Source of the DNA: Thunnus maccoyii
Lineage: Eukaryota > Chordata > Actinopteri > Scombriformes > Scombridae
DNA length: 64,000 nucleotides
Direction of reading: 5' to 3'
Assembly: GCF_910596095.1 (NCBI RefSeq)
Contig: NC_056554.1
Span: 5,580,001 to 5,644,000 of the forward strand
In this document: one piece after another, positions 49,110 through 60,616 of the stretch
How positions within the stretch are numbered: the stretch's first letter is position 1
How the letters are laid out: each line of letters opens with the position of its first letter
Made by a program: the position numbers and the translations under genes
The notes under the pieces: generated by a model
What the model saw: only the letters and a program-made list of their open reading frames with translations
Databases searched by the model: none
Told to the model about the DNA's origin: nothing

Positions 49110-50143
49110 TGCTCACAATACAAAACTTTCTACTGGCCTGTCAAGAGCACTGGGTGGTGTAATGTAGGACTACAGTATGACATGTGTAGTAGTGTAATGT
49201 AGGAGTAGTGAATTGTCATTAGTCTATTGTTCCTCATCACTGTACAGCAGTTTGACACTACAAACATAAAGCTGTTATTGAAGATGTTTTCCTGCCCTTA
49301 AATTTCAAATGTTCTGCAGCAAGGAACAGGGTTGATTTCTGAATGTATTGTACTTATACTTTCATAGTGTGTTTCAACCACAATGCACGATTTTTGACAA
49401 TCATCTTTTGAGTTCGGTCACGGTTTAACAGTTAACGGTTTAAGTAAACACTTATGTGTGGTTTTGCAAGTGCTGGGCCTTTTTTTTAATCTCATGTCTT
49501 TCCAGCATGGTAAAACACAAACTGATACATGATGTGAAGTTAAATGAACCAATAAGATCTTTAAAAATATAATTTTAATAAGTTATTTTGATGAAATATT
49601 ATTTCTTCATAAAATCAGTAGACCTTTGTTGGGTGTAGTTATAATGCAGAGAGCTGAAGACCAGTCTTCCTGTTTACCACCACAATGGAAAATGACAAGC
49701 AGGGCATCAATACATGTCTATATTTGCATGCAAACACGCATCACTTCAGCTCAGACCACACTGTGCTCTCTCTTCCTGTCAAACAACCAACGTGACCTCA
49801 GTAACATTGAAGAACTCCATCTAAACTCTCTTTAATCTGACAATAATCAATGTCCTTACTGACCCCTCCTTAATCGAACACCAATCATATTCTTTTGCTT
49901 TTACATTGAGAGTGAAGACAGATTAAATAAGCAAAGGAAAATAAACAGTCATGTGAGAAATAAAACTCAGCACCAAGACTGCAAATTTGCCACAAATACA
50001 TCTTTATTACAAACTGGATTTTTTTGACATGGTGATAGTTGCTTCTCCCACCTGCCAGCTGTACAAAAACACAACAGCAGAGTGATATACTGGAACAAGT
50101 TATCAGTTGACCTCTAAGCTGCAGTTCCATGTGCTTCCTGAGT

Positions 50144-51529
50144 CTATCTGGTGGCAGCATAAATCACATTTGGCTCCACTTCTCTCCCTGATGCAGGCCT
50201 TCGGATTCTTTTGGGCTTTGGATTGAAACTCAGTGCTGCGTAGTTCAGGTTATCAGAGCCCAGATTCTGCAAATTAAAGTATTTACAATCACTCATCTGA
50301 CAGCTGACTTTGTGAGGAAAAACTAAAAGAAATAACTGATGAATGACTTGAAGTGATTGTAGCACTTCCTACATTTTAATACATAAAAGAAAGTTTTCAA
50401 GTTAGATTCACCTCACTCTGTGGTGTATTTTGTTCTTCATTAGGAGCTATACAAGAGAGACAACACGTTATCAGTTAATTAATCACATTTATCATATTCC
50501 AAATCATGTTTACACAACTTTAAATAGGACATGCAAACACAACAGAGCCAAATATAAAAAGATACAGTAGCTCTAACAAATACCTGTCTGAAGCGTCTTG
50601 ATTTTGACAACCAGACCAATGACGACCATTATAAGGAAAACAGTCAAACCACCCAGGATCACACTCATCAGCTTTGTTATTCCATCAGACTCTTCTACAA
50701 GAAAGATTGAAAGATCAGATTCTACTTTAGCTTCAGTGTTTTGGCACCCTGCTAACATTAAAAATGAATCTAGTTTCACCTTCAGTTGACTGACAGTTTG
50801 TGCAATAAAAGAAAACTTTAACAGAATCTTACTTTTACACTCGCTGTCCACGTCATCACTGAATTCATTGTGGCCTTGAAATGAAACAAAGACAAATGGA
50901 TGTTATTTTGAAACACTTGCTTTGTAATCATAATGCTGAAGTAATCACACTTGTTGGACACAATGGTGAGAATCTAAATTTGCAATATACCAAAAAACTC
51001 AAGAGACAAGAAAACTGAAATCATTCTTACCTTGAAATTTTAAATCTATTACTTTAAGTACTGTACGTCCATCCATGTAAAATCCACAGAAATACAGCCC
51101 AGAGTCAGATAAATCCACTTGCGTGATTTTAAGAGAGACAGTAGAGACGTTGGAACTCATTTTGAATTTCCCATTTTGGAATCCATCACAGTATTCAGCA
51201 TTGCCACCAGATCCGTACATAGAGGAGATACAGCTGATCTCGGTTCTATCGACAAATCTGGACCAAAATGTGTGAGTTGGAGTTCTGGAGATGTTGGAGC
51301 ACTGCAGTGTGACTTCTTCACCAGGCTGGACCTCCACAGTCTGAGACTCAGAAACTGAGACAGTGATCCAGCCTGAAACACACAGAGACAACAAGAGATT
51401 TACTCCTCAGCTGATAAAGCAACAGGGACCTAAATCCTTACACCCTAGATGTAGATGTTTAATATTTCAATGTCAGTACTTACTGAGGCTGCAGAGAAGT
51501 AAAGCTGTTATCAAGATAAAGCTCCTCAT
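50144..51529 (-). CDS. Single Ig V-type domain membrane receptor with ITIM-like tail, copy 1 (232 aa)
   Basis: Six exons on minus: 51529-51484, 51372-51031, 50874-50833, 50694-50584, 50446-50412, 50266-50144; 699 nt, all in frame. Signal peptide MRSFILITALLLCSLS; V-type Ig domain about 20-130 with Cys40 and Cys111 (SDSGLYFCG) as the core pair and Cys63/Cys77 as a likely extra pair, as in CD300/pIgR-type domains, though the tryptophan at 52 lies in FWSRF; short stalk; membrane helix 152-173 with no charged residue, so no adaptor pairing is expected; 40-residue tail exon with LNYAAL at 199-204, fitting ITIM (L/V/I/S-x-Y-x-x-L/V/I), and VIYAAT near the end, which does not. Expected to act as an inhibitory receptor on leukocytes (inference). 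I do not recognise a named family; CD300-like, NITR and DICP are alternatives. Confidence 0.82.
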
Positions 51530-53470
51530 TGTGTGTATGATCGTCCAACTGCAATGACTCTTTATTCTCTGAGCTCATGTACAGGGGCTTTGTTGGAAAG
51601 AGGCGGGGAGTTTTTTATGTTGACGCTCTTACTGGCCACATAAATGACTTCCGAACAAGAAGTGTTGAAACAAGATCATAGCCTCAAAGAGTGATTTCCT
51701 CAACCTGTGTTGAACATTCGATTTAATGTTCTATTAAAAGTCCATTTATCTACAGAGTGAAAATGTCTTCATGTTACAACTGAAAGGACACGAAATTTGT
51801 GTTTGTGCTGTAGGTACTTTAACAACCAAGTAGTAGTTGCTTTGAGAGTATGAATTTGATACTTTAAACCTGCAGACAGACAAAGTTAGTGACTATCTGG
51901 GGAACATAGTGGAGCATTTAGCAGCTAAAGAGACAGATATTTTTCTCAGGAGTTGGTGGAAACCAAAATAGAGCTAACAGGGCATTCACACATACAGACT
52001 CAAAGGTTGGGAAAGTGACAGCTGCTATTCATTGTGAATGAGACCTGGCTTTACAGCCTGGTGGCCCCCACTGAGCTAGAGAGATTAAGAAAGCAACAAC
52101 CAGCAACCAGTCAAATGCACTCATTTTGATTTCTGTGTAAACGGAATAGCAGAGTTGTTCATTACGTAAACTAACTTTAAACAAAATGGAGGAAAAACTG
52201 ATCGTCACTATCTCCGGTTTCTCTACAACCTGTATTTAATGAGCTGCCAGGTTTTAAAAGAATGACGATGTGTAGAAACAAATTGCCGACATTGTTGCTT
52301 CATTAGTACAGAGGCTATGTGAGAAAATAGCTGTCCAGTCGGAGCAGAGTATGTAAATGTATGTGTTCAACACAACACACACAGAACTACAGATTGATAA
52401 GAGTCCAGAGACTGCCGACTACTTTGCATCCATATGTGTGAACCCGCCATAAAAGAAGAGTGAATATTGGACTTACATTCCTCAGCTGGATAGAAACATG
52501 ACTCCAAATAAATGTTAATATTGCAAACAAACTTTACAAGGTGATAATATGTCAGATATTGTCTTCATGGTTTGTTCTCCGCTGCCCCCAAGTGGACAAA
52601 AATCTGTTAATGCAGCATTAAGAAAGTTATATAATTTGGGTAATCCATACACACATGTATCAGTGTTGTATCAGAGATATTTGCTGTTTTCATTCCATCT
52701 TCTTTTTGAGGATATTTGCCTTTAGCCACAGGCCCTTTTCACAGCAGACATTTGTCACTGTAGGAAAAGCACAGGTGTCTCTAACAACAATAACTATGCC
52801 TCCGCTTTATTCAGGTGTCCCAGTAAAGTCATGACAGTGTGACAGTGAGCCAGCATGCACAATAGCAGGACCCTGAAACTGAAGCACCTAAATGGAATTC
52901 AGCCATCATTCATTTTATTATTTACACCTTTTCCTGCTGCAACATGTCAAAATGTCTGCAATGAAAAGGGTCTCTGTGTTACAAGTAAGTGTTTCATCAA
53001 TTCTGTCATCAACACAGTATATCAAGAGTGAGATAAAGACAACAAGTGCCAGTTTCATTAACATTGTTGTTTCACGCCTGTTGCAGCTGATATTGTGAAC
53101 GTTACAGACTGGAGAATAGCACTCAGCTGAAAGCCAGTCTTCCTGTGGTTGAGACTTCACTTCAGGCTGATACAGACAGAACCGTTTGTTACCACAGTGG
53201 AAAGTGTCAGAATGGGCAGATGTAGGGCATACAGTAATGCAAACACACTCAGGGCCGAAACTGAGTAGCTACTGTATCTTTGTATTTTTCGGTTGGATAT
53301 GTAGCACCTGACTACATGCTGTCTAGCTGTGATGTGTGCAGAATCCTGTTTCTGTAATGTGAATTCAGTATTTTCAAGAACATTGATTAAATGTAGAGAA
53401 TAATTTTAAAGAAAGTCTGCCAGTATTCACTGCTTCCTTTGAGATTTTACTCCTACAAAGCTTTGAGTTA
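51530..53470. other. Spacer between receptor copies 1 and 2
   Basis: The first 400 bp (promoter side of copy 1) match the flank of copies 2 and 3. The rest contains no supported gene except a weak 48-codon frame at 52918-53064 on minus. The region near 53130-53230 resembles diverged downstream flank of copies 1 and 3 (AGTCTTCCTGT, TACCACA.TGGAAA), showing an older duplication. Confidence 0.5.
52918..53064 (-). CDS. Possible 48-aa secreted Cys-rich peptide (weak)
   Basis: A short open frame starts MLMKLALVVFISLLIYCVDD, which has the shape of a signal peptide. It is followed by about 28 residues with five cysteines counting the CC pair, ending CCSRKRCK. No homolog is recognised, no splice sites or promoter are evident, and frames of this length arise by chance. 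It may equally be a decayed leader exon of an Ig receptor. Confidence 0.15.
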   Translation of the reverse strand: MLMKLALVVFISLLIYCVDDRIDETLTCNTETLFIADILTCCSRKRCK

Positions 53471-53872
53471 ACAGACCTCATGATTTTATAACCCTGTCTC
53501 CTAAAAATGATGTCAAACAAGTGATGTGTACCTCACTCATTCATCCAGTTACAGCCTTCCATATAACTCTTTCTAGAAGAGAATCTGGACAGTCATAATC
53601 CTCCTTCAAACACCAGTCACATTCTTCGAACATAATATAAGAGACTTCAGATGAGAAAAAAGAGATAGAGAGGAAAAAATGAAGGAGACGGTGAGAATTG
53701 AAATAGAGCACCACCAAAAATAGCATGAATATAAGCTCTTTATTGCAAAACACAGTTTTTTGACAAAGTGATGATAACTCTTCCCATCCAACAGCTGCAC
53801 TAAATCAAATAAACACATTCATAGAAAAAAAAAAGTTTCACTCTGAGTTGCAGTTCCAGTTGCTTCCTGAGT

Positions 53873-55292
53873 CTATCTGCTGGCAGCATAAATAACCTGA
53901 GTCTCCACTTCTCTCTCTGATGCATGCCTCCTGCTTCTTATTGTTGCTGAATATAAACTCAGCGCTGTATCATTGAGGTCATCAAAGTCCAGGTTCTGCA
54001 AATAAGAGTCAGAGAACTCTCATACAACATATAGGACTTCACAAACAATGTCAGATGATGACAAATGATATAATCATCTTAAACATACAATAAAGAAATA
54101 ATCATGAGTTAAAGTGATTCTGGGATATTTTAAGCCTGAGATCATACAAAAGTAGAAATACGTATTCACCTTATTTTTTTGTGGATGCTGTTCTTCATTA
54201 ATGGCTAAATGACAGACACAATCAGCTCATCAACATTAATCATTATCCAAAAACATTGTTGTTAATGCACTTTGACATAACAATACAAGTATGTGCACGA
54301 GCAATAAAACCAAATATAAAAAGATACAGTAGCTCTCACAAGTACCTTTCTGAAGCTTCTTGATTTTTACAACCAGACCAATGACAACCATTACAATGAA
54401 AGCAGTCACACCACCCAGGATCATACTCGTCAGCTTTGTTATTCCATCAGAATCTTCTACAAGAAAGACTGAAAGATCAGATTCTACTTTAGCTTTAGTG
54501 TTTTGGCATCCTGCTAACATTAAAACTGAATCTAGTTTCACCTTTAGTTGACTGACAGTTTGTGCAATGAAAGAAAATTTTAGGAGAATCTTACTTTTAC
54601 ACTCGCTGTCCACGTCATCACTGAATTCATCGTGACCTTCAAATGAAACAAAGATCAATTTAAACTGGATGTTATTTTGAAACACTTGCTTTGTAATCAT
54701 AATGCTGAAGTAATCACACTTGTTGGATACAATGGCGAGAATTTGCAATATACCAAAAAACTCAAGAGACAAGAAAACTAAAATCATTCTTACCTTGAAC
54801 ATTTAAGTGTATTACTTTAAGTGCTGTACGTCTGTCCAAGTAAAATCCACAGAAATACAGCCCAGAGTCGGATAAATCCACTTGCATGATTTTAAGAGAG
54901 ACAGTAGAGACGTTGGAACTCATTTTGAATTTCCCATTTTGGAATCCATCACAGTATTCAGCATTGCCACCAGATCCGTACATAGAGGAGATACAGCTAA
55001 TCTTGGTTCTGTTGACAAGTCTGGACCAAAACGCAGGAGTTGGAGTTCTGGACATGTTGGAGCACTGCAGTGTGACTTCTTCACCAGGCTGGACCTCCAC
55101 AGTCTGAGACTCAGAAACTGAGACAGTGATCCAGCCTGAAACACACAGAGACAACAAGAGATTTACTCCTCAGCTGATAAAGCAACAGGGACCTAAATCC
55201 TTACACCTTAGATGTAGATGTTTAATATTTCAATGTCAGTACTTACTGAGGCTGCAGAGAAGTAAAGCTGTTATCAAGATAAAGCTCCTCAT
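53873..55292 (-). CDS. Single Ig V-type domain membrane receptor, copy 2, ITIM tyrosine lost (232 aa)
   Basis: Exons on minus: 55292-55247, 55135-54794, 54636-54595, 54456-54346, 54204-54170, 53995-53873; the same six lengths as copy 1, 699 nt, open throughout. The Ig domain differs from copy 1 at a few places (CSNMSRTPTPAFWSRLVNRT; CGFYLDRRTALKV). The membrane helix is intact. The tail has diverged most: the ITIM-like LNYAAL of copy 1 is LNDTAL here (Asp at 201), the following Pro/Lys stretch is replaced by LYSATIRSRRHAS, and only VIYAAS remains at the end. Expression could still deliver a surface receptor, but without a consensus ITIM, which suggests altered signalling or a decoy role (inference). 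Confidence 0.8.
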
Positions 55293-55922
55293 TGTGTGTA
55301 TGTTCGTCCAACTGCAATGACTCTTTATTCACTGAGCTCATGTACAGGGGCTTTGTTGGAAAGAGGCGGGGAGTTTTTTATGTTGACGCTCTTACTGGCC
55401 ACATAAATGACTTCCGAACAAGAAGTGTTGAAACAAAATCATAGCCTCAAAGAGTGATTTCCTCAACCTGTGTTATCTGAACATTCAATCTAATGTTCTA
55501 CTAAAAATCCATTTATCTACAGAGTGAAAATGTCTTCATGTTACAACTGAAAAGACATGAAATTTGTGTTTGTGCTGTAGTTACTTTAACAACCAAGTAG
55601 TAGTTGCTTTGAGAGTATGAATTTGATACTTTAAACCTGCAGACAGACAAAGGTAGTGACTATCTGGGGAACATAGTGGAGCATTTAGCAGCTTAGCAGC
55701 TTTATGTAAATGTCCTCTGACACAGTGTAAGCGACAACCAGCCAGAACCAATCACACTTGTTTTGATTCCTGTGAAAATTGAAGCACAGAGTTGTTCACT
55801 ATTCCACACCGCTGTGTGAACTCACTTTAAACAAAATGGAGGAAAAGCTGATCGTCACTGTCTCCAGTTTCTCTACAACTTGTATTTAATGAGCTGTGTG
55901 GAAACAAATTGCGGACATTACT
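55293..55922. other. Upstream flank of receptor copy 2 and junction with unit 2
   Basis: Matches the upstream flank of copy 1 until about 55919, where GACATT joins the start of the 48164-type block. That point is a duplication breakpoint, offset about 7.76 kb from the original block. Confidence 0.65.
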
Positions 55923-57404
55923 CAATACTTTGTCTGATACCATACTTTGAACAGTAGAAACATGTTTTTCTACTAACCCTTTTTTCACTGAGCAAACTTA
56001 TGTTAAAACATATGTAATAGCTTTTTCTAAATAAAATAATCTCATACTGGTAAAATTATGATTTAAATCAAAGTGTATTCAGCCAATAGGCACTTACAGT
56101 TACTATGTACTCAAATATTTTCAATTTGTAGTCTTGTTATATTTAATACCAGCTTTTAGTACTTACATATATTAATATATTTTGTGGGGCTGCCACAGTC
56201 ACTATTTGGATACCTTTTGGTCCGTACCAAAAAAGTATTGATGGGTGAAACCCAGCCCAAGTTATATTGAACGTGGAAATATATCAATATAATTCTGCTA
56301 ATGTTTAAGACAATATATAAATAGGTTAATTGATGTATTTGCTCATGTCTGAAGGCAGCCCTAGTATAATTACATTTCTACTGTTTTTATTTCTACAACA
56401 ATTAATCAAGTAGTTGTCAGCTATTAAGTTAATTGCCAACTATTTTGATAATCAAATCATCATTTTGAGTCATCTTTTGAGAAAAAATGTCCAAATTCTC
56501 TGATTTCAGCTTTTCAAATGGGAATATTTTCTGGTATCTTTGGTCCTCTGTGTCAGTAAACTGAATATCTTTGGGTTGTGGACTGTTGGTCGGGACAAAA
56601 CAAGACATTCAATGAATGTCACTTTGGGCTTTGGGAAACAGTGGTTGAGTTTTTTCACCTTTTTCTAACATTTTGTGGACCAAATGACTAATCAATTAAT
56701 AAAGAAAATAACTAACAGATTAATTGATGTGAAAATAATTACCCACTGTTTATGTAAGTACACCTTTTTAACCTTTTTATGGTTTCATTCAGATTTCAGT
56801 GTCCTGTGTATCAATGCAGCATCAGTGGGTTTGGTTTTATCTTCATTTAAAAAGTTTCAGTTTCATTCAGCTTAATCTGCAAGTACCACTGAAGGCCACT
56901 AGAGGGAGCATGCTCACAATACAAAACTCTCTGCTGGCTTGACAAGAGCACTGGATGGTGTAATGTAGGCCTACAGTATGACATATGACCATCCAGCTCC
57001 ACCCAAGCTGTAGGGGAAAACGGGGTAACATGAACCACTTTTTACATTTGATGATTTTACTGTAAAATAAAAGTGTATTTATTCCAAATAATAGTTACTA
57101 TATACACCTTAGGTTGTTGTGTAATCATGGAAATTAAAACACGTTATCTAATTATTATGGTTTTAGAACAATGACCCATGAAAAAAAGTTAGTCCTATGG
57201 CACAACTTACCCCAAGGTAGGGGTAAAATGAGCATGGGGATGGAGTAACCTGAGTGCTATACTGATATAAAAATATCACAAAATCAAACAATTTTGAGAT
57301 CATTTTGAACTTTATTAATGCCATCAATTTAGCAAAGACAAAAACTCATACTTTTAAGTAAAACCATATGTTTGTGTCCTGTTGTTCAACATGTTATCTA
57401 AACA

Positions 57405-57549
57405 TTTTCAGTAAGGCAAGGCAACACATTTCAACAACAAGGCAGTTCAAATTGCTTTACATAGAGCATAAAAGGCATCAAGACAGAATATAAAAGCAAC
57501 ACAAGTAAAAAGACATTTAAATACAATTAAAAAGTGTTAATAAAGTCAA

Positions 57550-57631
<82 letters not shown>

Positions 57632-57950
57632 AAACAGGAGAATAAAAGTTATAGTGCAGTGTAAAATATTAACCCTTAAATATGACTTAATCAAAGGCGG
57701 CGGCAAACAGAAAAGTCTTCAGCTGTGATTTAAAAGAACTGAGAGTTGCAGCAGACCTGCAGTTTTCTGGGAGTTTGTTCCAGATATGTGGAGCATAAAA
57801 ACTGAGCACTGCTTCTTCATGTTTAGTTTTTACTCTGGGGACAGAAAGCAGACCTGCCCCAGACGACCTGAGAGGTCTGGATGGTTCATAACATAGCAGC
57901 AGATCAGAAATGTATTTTGGCCCTAAACCATTCAGTGCTATATAAACCAA
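57405..57950 (-). mobile_element. L2-clade LINE, 3' end with C-terminal reverse-transcriptase segment
   Basis: The minus frame at 57950-57687 reads like the conserved C-terminus of fish L2/Maui-type LINEs (KYISDLLLCYEPSRPLRSSG, then PHIWNKLPENCRSA, then FKSQLKTFLFAAAFD and a stop). Downstream on minus comes the typical 3' tail (CAAGGCAACACATTTCAACA on plus). It is 5'-truncated, as LINE insertions usually are. An ATCT microsatellite interrupts the 3' UTR. Confidence 0.75.
57551..57630. repeat. (ATCT)n microsatellite, about 20 units
   Basis: An uninterrupted run of ATCT units over 80 bp. The purity suggests it is young and likely length-polymorphic. Confidence 0.98.
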
Positions 57951-58062
57951 TAGCAGTATTTTAAAATCAATTCTCTGACAGAAAGGAAGCCAGTCAAGAT
58001 TAAACTGTGATCTTTGTGTGTTAGCTACATAAAAAATGTGTGCGTAAATGTGCTTTTGTGTA

Positions 58063-58927
58063 TACAGACAGGTGACAAATTAAAGGAAAAACCAGTCCAG
58101 ATCTGAATGCTTGACCCCTACAGTGAAGGGATCTGGTGGCTCTGCTATGCTGTGGGGGGCATTTTGCTGGTTTGGTTTGGGTCCACTTGTCCCCTAGAGC
58201 TTCATTTTTACTCCTGGGCAGACGCGTACACGGACCGCTGTGGACACCACGGACGGGTAGTTGCTCTGTTTATACTACCGTCTGGGGTCCACTTGGGGGG
58301 TCTGTTCTACACATGCGCGGTAGATCACCGCCAGCGTTGTGACCGCATGGACTGGTGCGGACAGGTCCACGTGGACACAACAAATTGCAGGTACGCAGAT
58401 GTCCAAACAGAGCTTATGCGCACACCCTCTGATGACAAAATTTACGTCACGTGGACTCTAGCGGACTCGTGGATGTGGAAACCAGGGTCACTGCAGATCA
58501 ATATAAAGTTGTCCTGAGTGATCACCTTTATCCTATGATGAAACATTTCTATCCTGATGGAAGTAGTCTCTTCCAGGATGACAATGCCCTCATCCATAGG
58601 GCACGAGGGGTCACTGAATGGTTTGATGAGTATGAAAATGATGTGAATCATATGCTATGTCCTTCACACTCACCAGATCTCAACCCAATTGAACATCTAT
58701 GGGAGATTTTGGACTGAGGTGTTAGACAGCGCTCTCCACCACCATTATCAAAACACCAAATGAGTGGATATCTTTTTGAAGAGTGGTTTTCATCCCTCCA
58801 GTAGAGTTCAGAGACTTGTAGAATCAATGCCAAGGAGCACTGAAGGTGTTTGGTCAGCTCGTGGTGGCCCAACACCTTACTATAGCACTTAATGTTGGTT
58901 TTTCCTTTATTTTATCACCCATCTGTA
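58063..58927 (+). mobile_element. Shortened Tc1 transposon with a separate 0.28-kb insert
   Basis: Ends are inverted (TACAGACAGGTGACAAATTA left; TACAGATGGGTGATAAAATA in reverse at the right), both continuing into AAAGGAAAAACC. Only the C-terminal third of a Tc1 transposase remains: a GSGGSAMLWG-type part that is frame-shifted, then TADQYKVVLSDHLYPMMKHF, FQDDNALIHRARG and [15 protein letters not shown], which carry the second D and the final catalytic acid region of the DDE fold. The N-terminal DNA-binding half is gone. At about 58200-58483 a GC-rich foreign piece splits it. Confidence 0.85.
58200..58483. mobile_element. GC-rich 0.28-kb insert inside the Tc1 copy
   Basis: Tc1 sequence stops after CCCCTAGAG and resumes at AGGGTCACTGCAGATC. 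Between them lies GC/CpG-rich DNA (GCAGACGCGTACACGGACCG ... GGACTCTAGCGGACTCG) unlike its surroundings. I recall similar words in non-autonomous fish elements, perhaps Harbinger-derived, but terminal repeats are not clear. Confidence 0.5.
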
Positions 58928-60616
58928 CGTACACCATGTTTGTGTGTAGCTTAAACTTAATATTAATCATCAATTAGGTAGTCATTCATCAACATTGTAA
59001 CACTTGTAACAGTGATCAAACATGAACATGAACAGTCTCTCTAGTCTCTAGAATATCAGAAAATAATTTCTGGGGGTAAATTGAGCCATTGACTCAACTT
59101 GCCCCAATATCTCTGGCATGTTTTACCCCACAACCTCCATTTAGACAAAACTGTTTCACACAGTGGCTCAGATCCACAGTTATGCTAAGTTTATGAACTT
59201 GTTTTGTAGCTTACACTGACTTAAATTAACATGTAATAATGTCCAAAACTTATCTATAATAACTATAATAACTTAAGTAACATGATGAATTCACTTGGCA
59301 TGACAAAAATCTTTTGTTTTGCTCTGTTTTGCTTACCACTCTCTCCATGTGCTTGAGTCCAAGATGGATAGAGCAATGTGAACTATACTTTCTTAATTTG
59401 TGGTCACATGATTACTTTTGTTTATGGCTACCTAGATAAAGGGGGTGGCTCATTTTACCCACTGGCTCAATTTACCCCGTTCTCCCCTAGTACATGCAGC
59501 TTACAGACTGATGTAGGGTTGTGTGGTTTGGTTCACATTTGATGAGGTTCAGAAATAGATGTCAGTTTATTGGGTGGGTAAGGTGTGTTCACTGTTCATA
59601 ACCACAATTTTACACAGGATGTAATCACTTGATAATCATCTGACTCACACCTGATTTACAGCGTGAGTAATATACATCACTTTGGCAGAGTAGTGAATTG
59701 TCATTAGTCTATTGTTCCTCATCACTGTACAGCAGTTTGATACTACAAACATAAAGCTGTTATTGAAGATGTTTTCCTGCCTTAAATTTCAAATGTTCAA
59801 ACTGCAGCAAGGAACAGGGTTGATTTCTGAATGTATTTATACTTATACTTTCATAGTGTGTTTCAACCACAATGCACAATTTTCCAGTTTCATCTGTTGA
59901 GTTTGGTCACGGTTTAACAAAGTAAACACTTGTGTGTGGTTTTGCAAGTGCTGGGCCTTTTTTTTTATCTCACATCTTTCCAGCATGGTAAAACACAAGC
60001 TGATACATGATGTGCAGTTAAATGAACCAATAAGATCTTTAAAAATATAATTTTAATAAGTTATTTTGATGAAATATTATTTCTTCATAAAATCAGTAGA
60101 CTTTTGTTGGGTGTAGTTATAATGCAGAGAGCTGAAGACCAGTCTTCCTGTTTACCACCACAATGGAAAATGACAAGCAGGGCATCAATACATGTCTATA
60201 TTTGTATGCAAACACGCAGTACTTCAGACCACACTGCACTCTCTCTTCCTGTCAAACAATCAATATGACCTCAGTAACATTGAAGAACTCCATCTAAACT
60301 CTCTTTAATCTGACAATAATCAATGTCCTTACTGACCCCTCCTCAATCGAACACCAATCATATTCTTTCACTTTTACATTGAGATTGAAGACAGATTAAA
60401 TAAACAAAGGTAAATTAACAGTCATGTGAGAAATAAAACTCAGCACCAAGACTGCAAATTTGCCACAAATACATCTTTATTACAAACTGGATTTTTTTGA
60501 CATGGTGATAGTTGCTTCTTCCACCTGCCAGTCGTACAAAAACACAACAGCACAGTGATATACTGGCACAAGTTATCGGTTAACCTCTAAGCTGCAGTTC
60601 CAGGTGCTTCCTGAGT

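Larger units (their letters stand above)
48164..51953. repeat. Tandem block, unit 1 (3' flank, receptor 1 and upstream flank)
   Basis: From CAATACTTTGTCTGATACCA at 48164 the sequence runs nearly in register with 55923 onward, and after the mobile element in that copy it continues through 59690-62441. The duplicated unit contains receptor copy 1 and its flanks. Compared with unit 2 it lacks the 57011-59489 element and about 200 bp of the sequence that follows it. High identity over kilobases means a recent duplication. Confidence 0.85.
57011..59489. mobile_element. 2.5-kb DNA element with 18-bp terminal inverted repeats, filled with other elements
   Basis: The left end reads TAGGGGAAAACGGGGTAA and the right end, in reverse, TAGGGGAGAACGGGGTAA: 17 of 18 match. 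Sub-terminal sequence on both sides repeats words such as GGGTAAAATGAGC and GGTAAATTGAGCC. The inside carries an L2-type LINE tail, an ATCT microsatellite and a shortened Tc1 copy, so there are at least three layers of insertion. No transposase of its own is seen. Target duplication and superfamily are unclear. Confidence 0.7.

Noticed and set aside
50584-50851. A start codon in the stalk region of receptor copy 1 giving a separate small membrane protein
   Set aside because: The segment joins in frame with the leader and Ig exons by good splice sites in all three copies, so a single six-exon gene is simpler.
54882-55121. Plus-strand open frames over the Ig exons (also 51119-51358, 61588-61827)
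   Set aside because: They are antisense shadows of the receptor exons, conserved only because the exons are duplicated.
57551-57630. Regular short repeat that might suggest a CRISPR array
   Set aside because: It is a pure tetranucleotide microsatellite without spacers, in an animal genome.
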